Shown here in pieces: positions 5,499-6,154 of a stretch of DNA of 6,154 nucleotides. The notes under the pieces are model-generated. The model ran no database searches, was not told where the DNA came from, and was given only the letters and a program-made list of their open reading frames with translations. The position numbers and the translations under genes were made by a program. The DNA comes from Candidatus Saccharimonadota bacterium (GTDB lineage: Bacteria > Eremiobacterota > Xenobia > Xenobiales > Xenobiaceae). The first letter of the stretch is position 1; each line of letters starts with the position of its first letter. The stretch is taken from assembly GCA_004554425.1 (NCBI GenBank), contig SFMI01000104.1, forward strand, positions 1 to 6,154, read 5' to 3'.

Positions 5499-6154
5499 AT
5501 GGCTCAGACTCAGCGACAGCGGGATGGTTTTTGGATGAGAATGATCTTTACGAACTTTGCTCTTATTTGGGTATTCGCTGTCATAGGAGCTATGTTAGGC
5601 AAAACTACTGTAGATAAGTATTTGGCTGACGCTGATACTGTGTCTAGCGCTTCAGCTATGCCAACTCGAACTTCTACTGTGGTAATAAATTCGGCCAAAG
5701 ATAAACAAGATGAAATAGATAGAAGCAACAACAAAAATGTAGAAAGCAATACTGATGATACGTTAGTTGTTGAACCTGTTGGTGAAACGCCTGCTCAAGT
5801 TGTGTCCGATAGTAGTACACCAACTATTGACATTACTCCTCAGGAGACGCCTTCTGTTGTGGGAAGCAACTCAAATAGTAGTGCTGATGTCGCCAATTCG
5901 CAGGAAAGTGGTGCTAATACAAGCTCTTCCGAGTCAGAAGGTGCCAATACTGCTGCATCAGCACCTTCTACATCTGAAAACAGCACAGCTGGACGGGTGC
6001 TTTTCTTTGGATCTTTTATGCAAAAAGAGACAGTGGATTCTTTAGAAGCTCGTTTAGAGCAGGAAGGCGTGCCTTATTTGGTTCAGGAAATTCCTGTGGA
6101 GGGTGGTATCGCTTACAGAATCACTAGCACTCCCTATGCCACTGCTGAAGAGGC
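5499..6154 (+). CDS. Membrane-anchored SPOR-domain protein (C-terminus beyond window)
   Basis: 218 complete codons are visible before the right edge. ATG at 5499 follows AGGAGG (5483-5488) with 10-base spacing. A short Arg-containing N-terminus (QTQRQRDGFWMR) precedes one transmembrane helix, about residues 16-34 (IFTNFALIWVFAVIGAMLG). This suggests an N-in, bitopic protein with the rest outside. Residues 40-160 are a low-complexity Ser/Thr/Asn/Glu-rich linker. From 166 the sequence fits a SPOR domain: RVLFFGSFMQKETVDSLEAR, then a Gly-containing turn, LVQEIPVEGGIAYRI and TPYATAEE. SPOR domains bind glycan strands stripped of stem peptides at division septa, so a role in division or wall remodelling is expected. 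Architecture parallels FtsN/DedD-type proteins, though no direct homologue is claimed. It is co-oriented with the roadblock gene. Confidence 0.85.
   Translation, partial: MAQTQRQRDGFWMRMIFTNFALIWVFAVIGAMLGKTTVDKYLADADTVSSASAMPTRTSTVVINSAKDKQDEIDRSNNKNVESNTDDTLVVEPVGETPAQVVSDSSTPTIDITPQETPSVVGSNSNSSADVANSQESGANTSSSESEGANTAASAPSTSENSTAGRVLFFGSFMQKETVDSLEARLEQEGVPYLVQEIPVEGGIAYRITSTPYATAEE

Noticed and set aside
5411..5617. 68-codon plus-strand open frame ahead of and overlapping the SPOR gene
   Set aside because: It starts at a TTG without a ribosome binding site and overlaps the well-supported SPOR gene in another frame. The product has no recognisable features.

Overview
The window carries four protein genes in two divergent pairs. 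Two genes lie on the minus strand: an ABC-transporter solute-binding protein whose C-terminal end runs off the left edge, and a secreted stalk-domain protein. Two lie on the plus strand: a large multidomain protein ending in two roadblock/LC7 domains, and a membrane-anchored SPOR-domain protein cut by the right edge. I see no rRNA, tRNA, CRISPR array, insertion sequence or phage gene.

Organism: base composition is moderate and slightly AT-rich by eye, with strong AGGAGG-type ribosome binding sites. A copper-amine-oxidase-N stalk domain, a UgpB-like sugar-binding protein, roadblock proteins and a SPOR protein together suggest a free-living bacterium with a peptidoglycan wall. The mix is reminiscent of Armatimonadota or related deep lineages, or of Firmicutes-like groups. 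That assignment is weak, because no marker gene is present.

Layout: 1-1294 (minus) is the solute-binding protein; 1295-1411 holds its leader, a candidate promoter and the terminator of the next gene. 1412-2512 (minus) is the stalk protein. 2513-2800 is a divergent control region with a perfect 10-bp-arm palindrome. 2801-5353 (plus) is the roadblock protein, including eight 45-bp repeats at 4115-4474. 5354-5498 is a gap with only a weak hairpin. 5499 to the right edge (plus) is the SPOR protein.

How they may fit together: three of the four products are exported or membrane-anchored, with roles in nutrient capture or the cell envelope. The fourth looks cytoplasmic and regulatory. It appears to combine a winged-helix-like segment, a zinc-knuckle segment, a nuclease-fold-like segment that has lost its catalytic signature, an EP/A repeat linker and two roadblock domains. 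It is the most unusual item here. A functional link between it and the SPOR gene rests only on adjacency and shared orientation.
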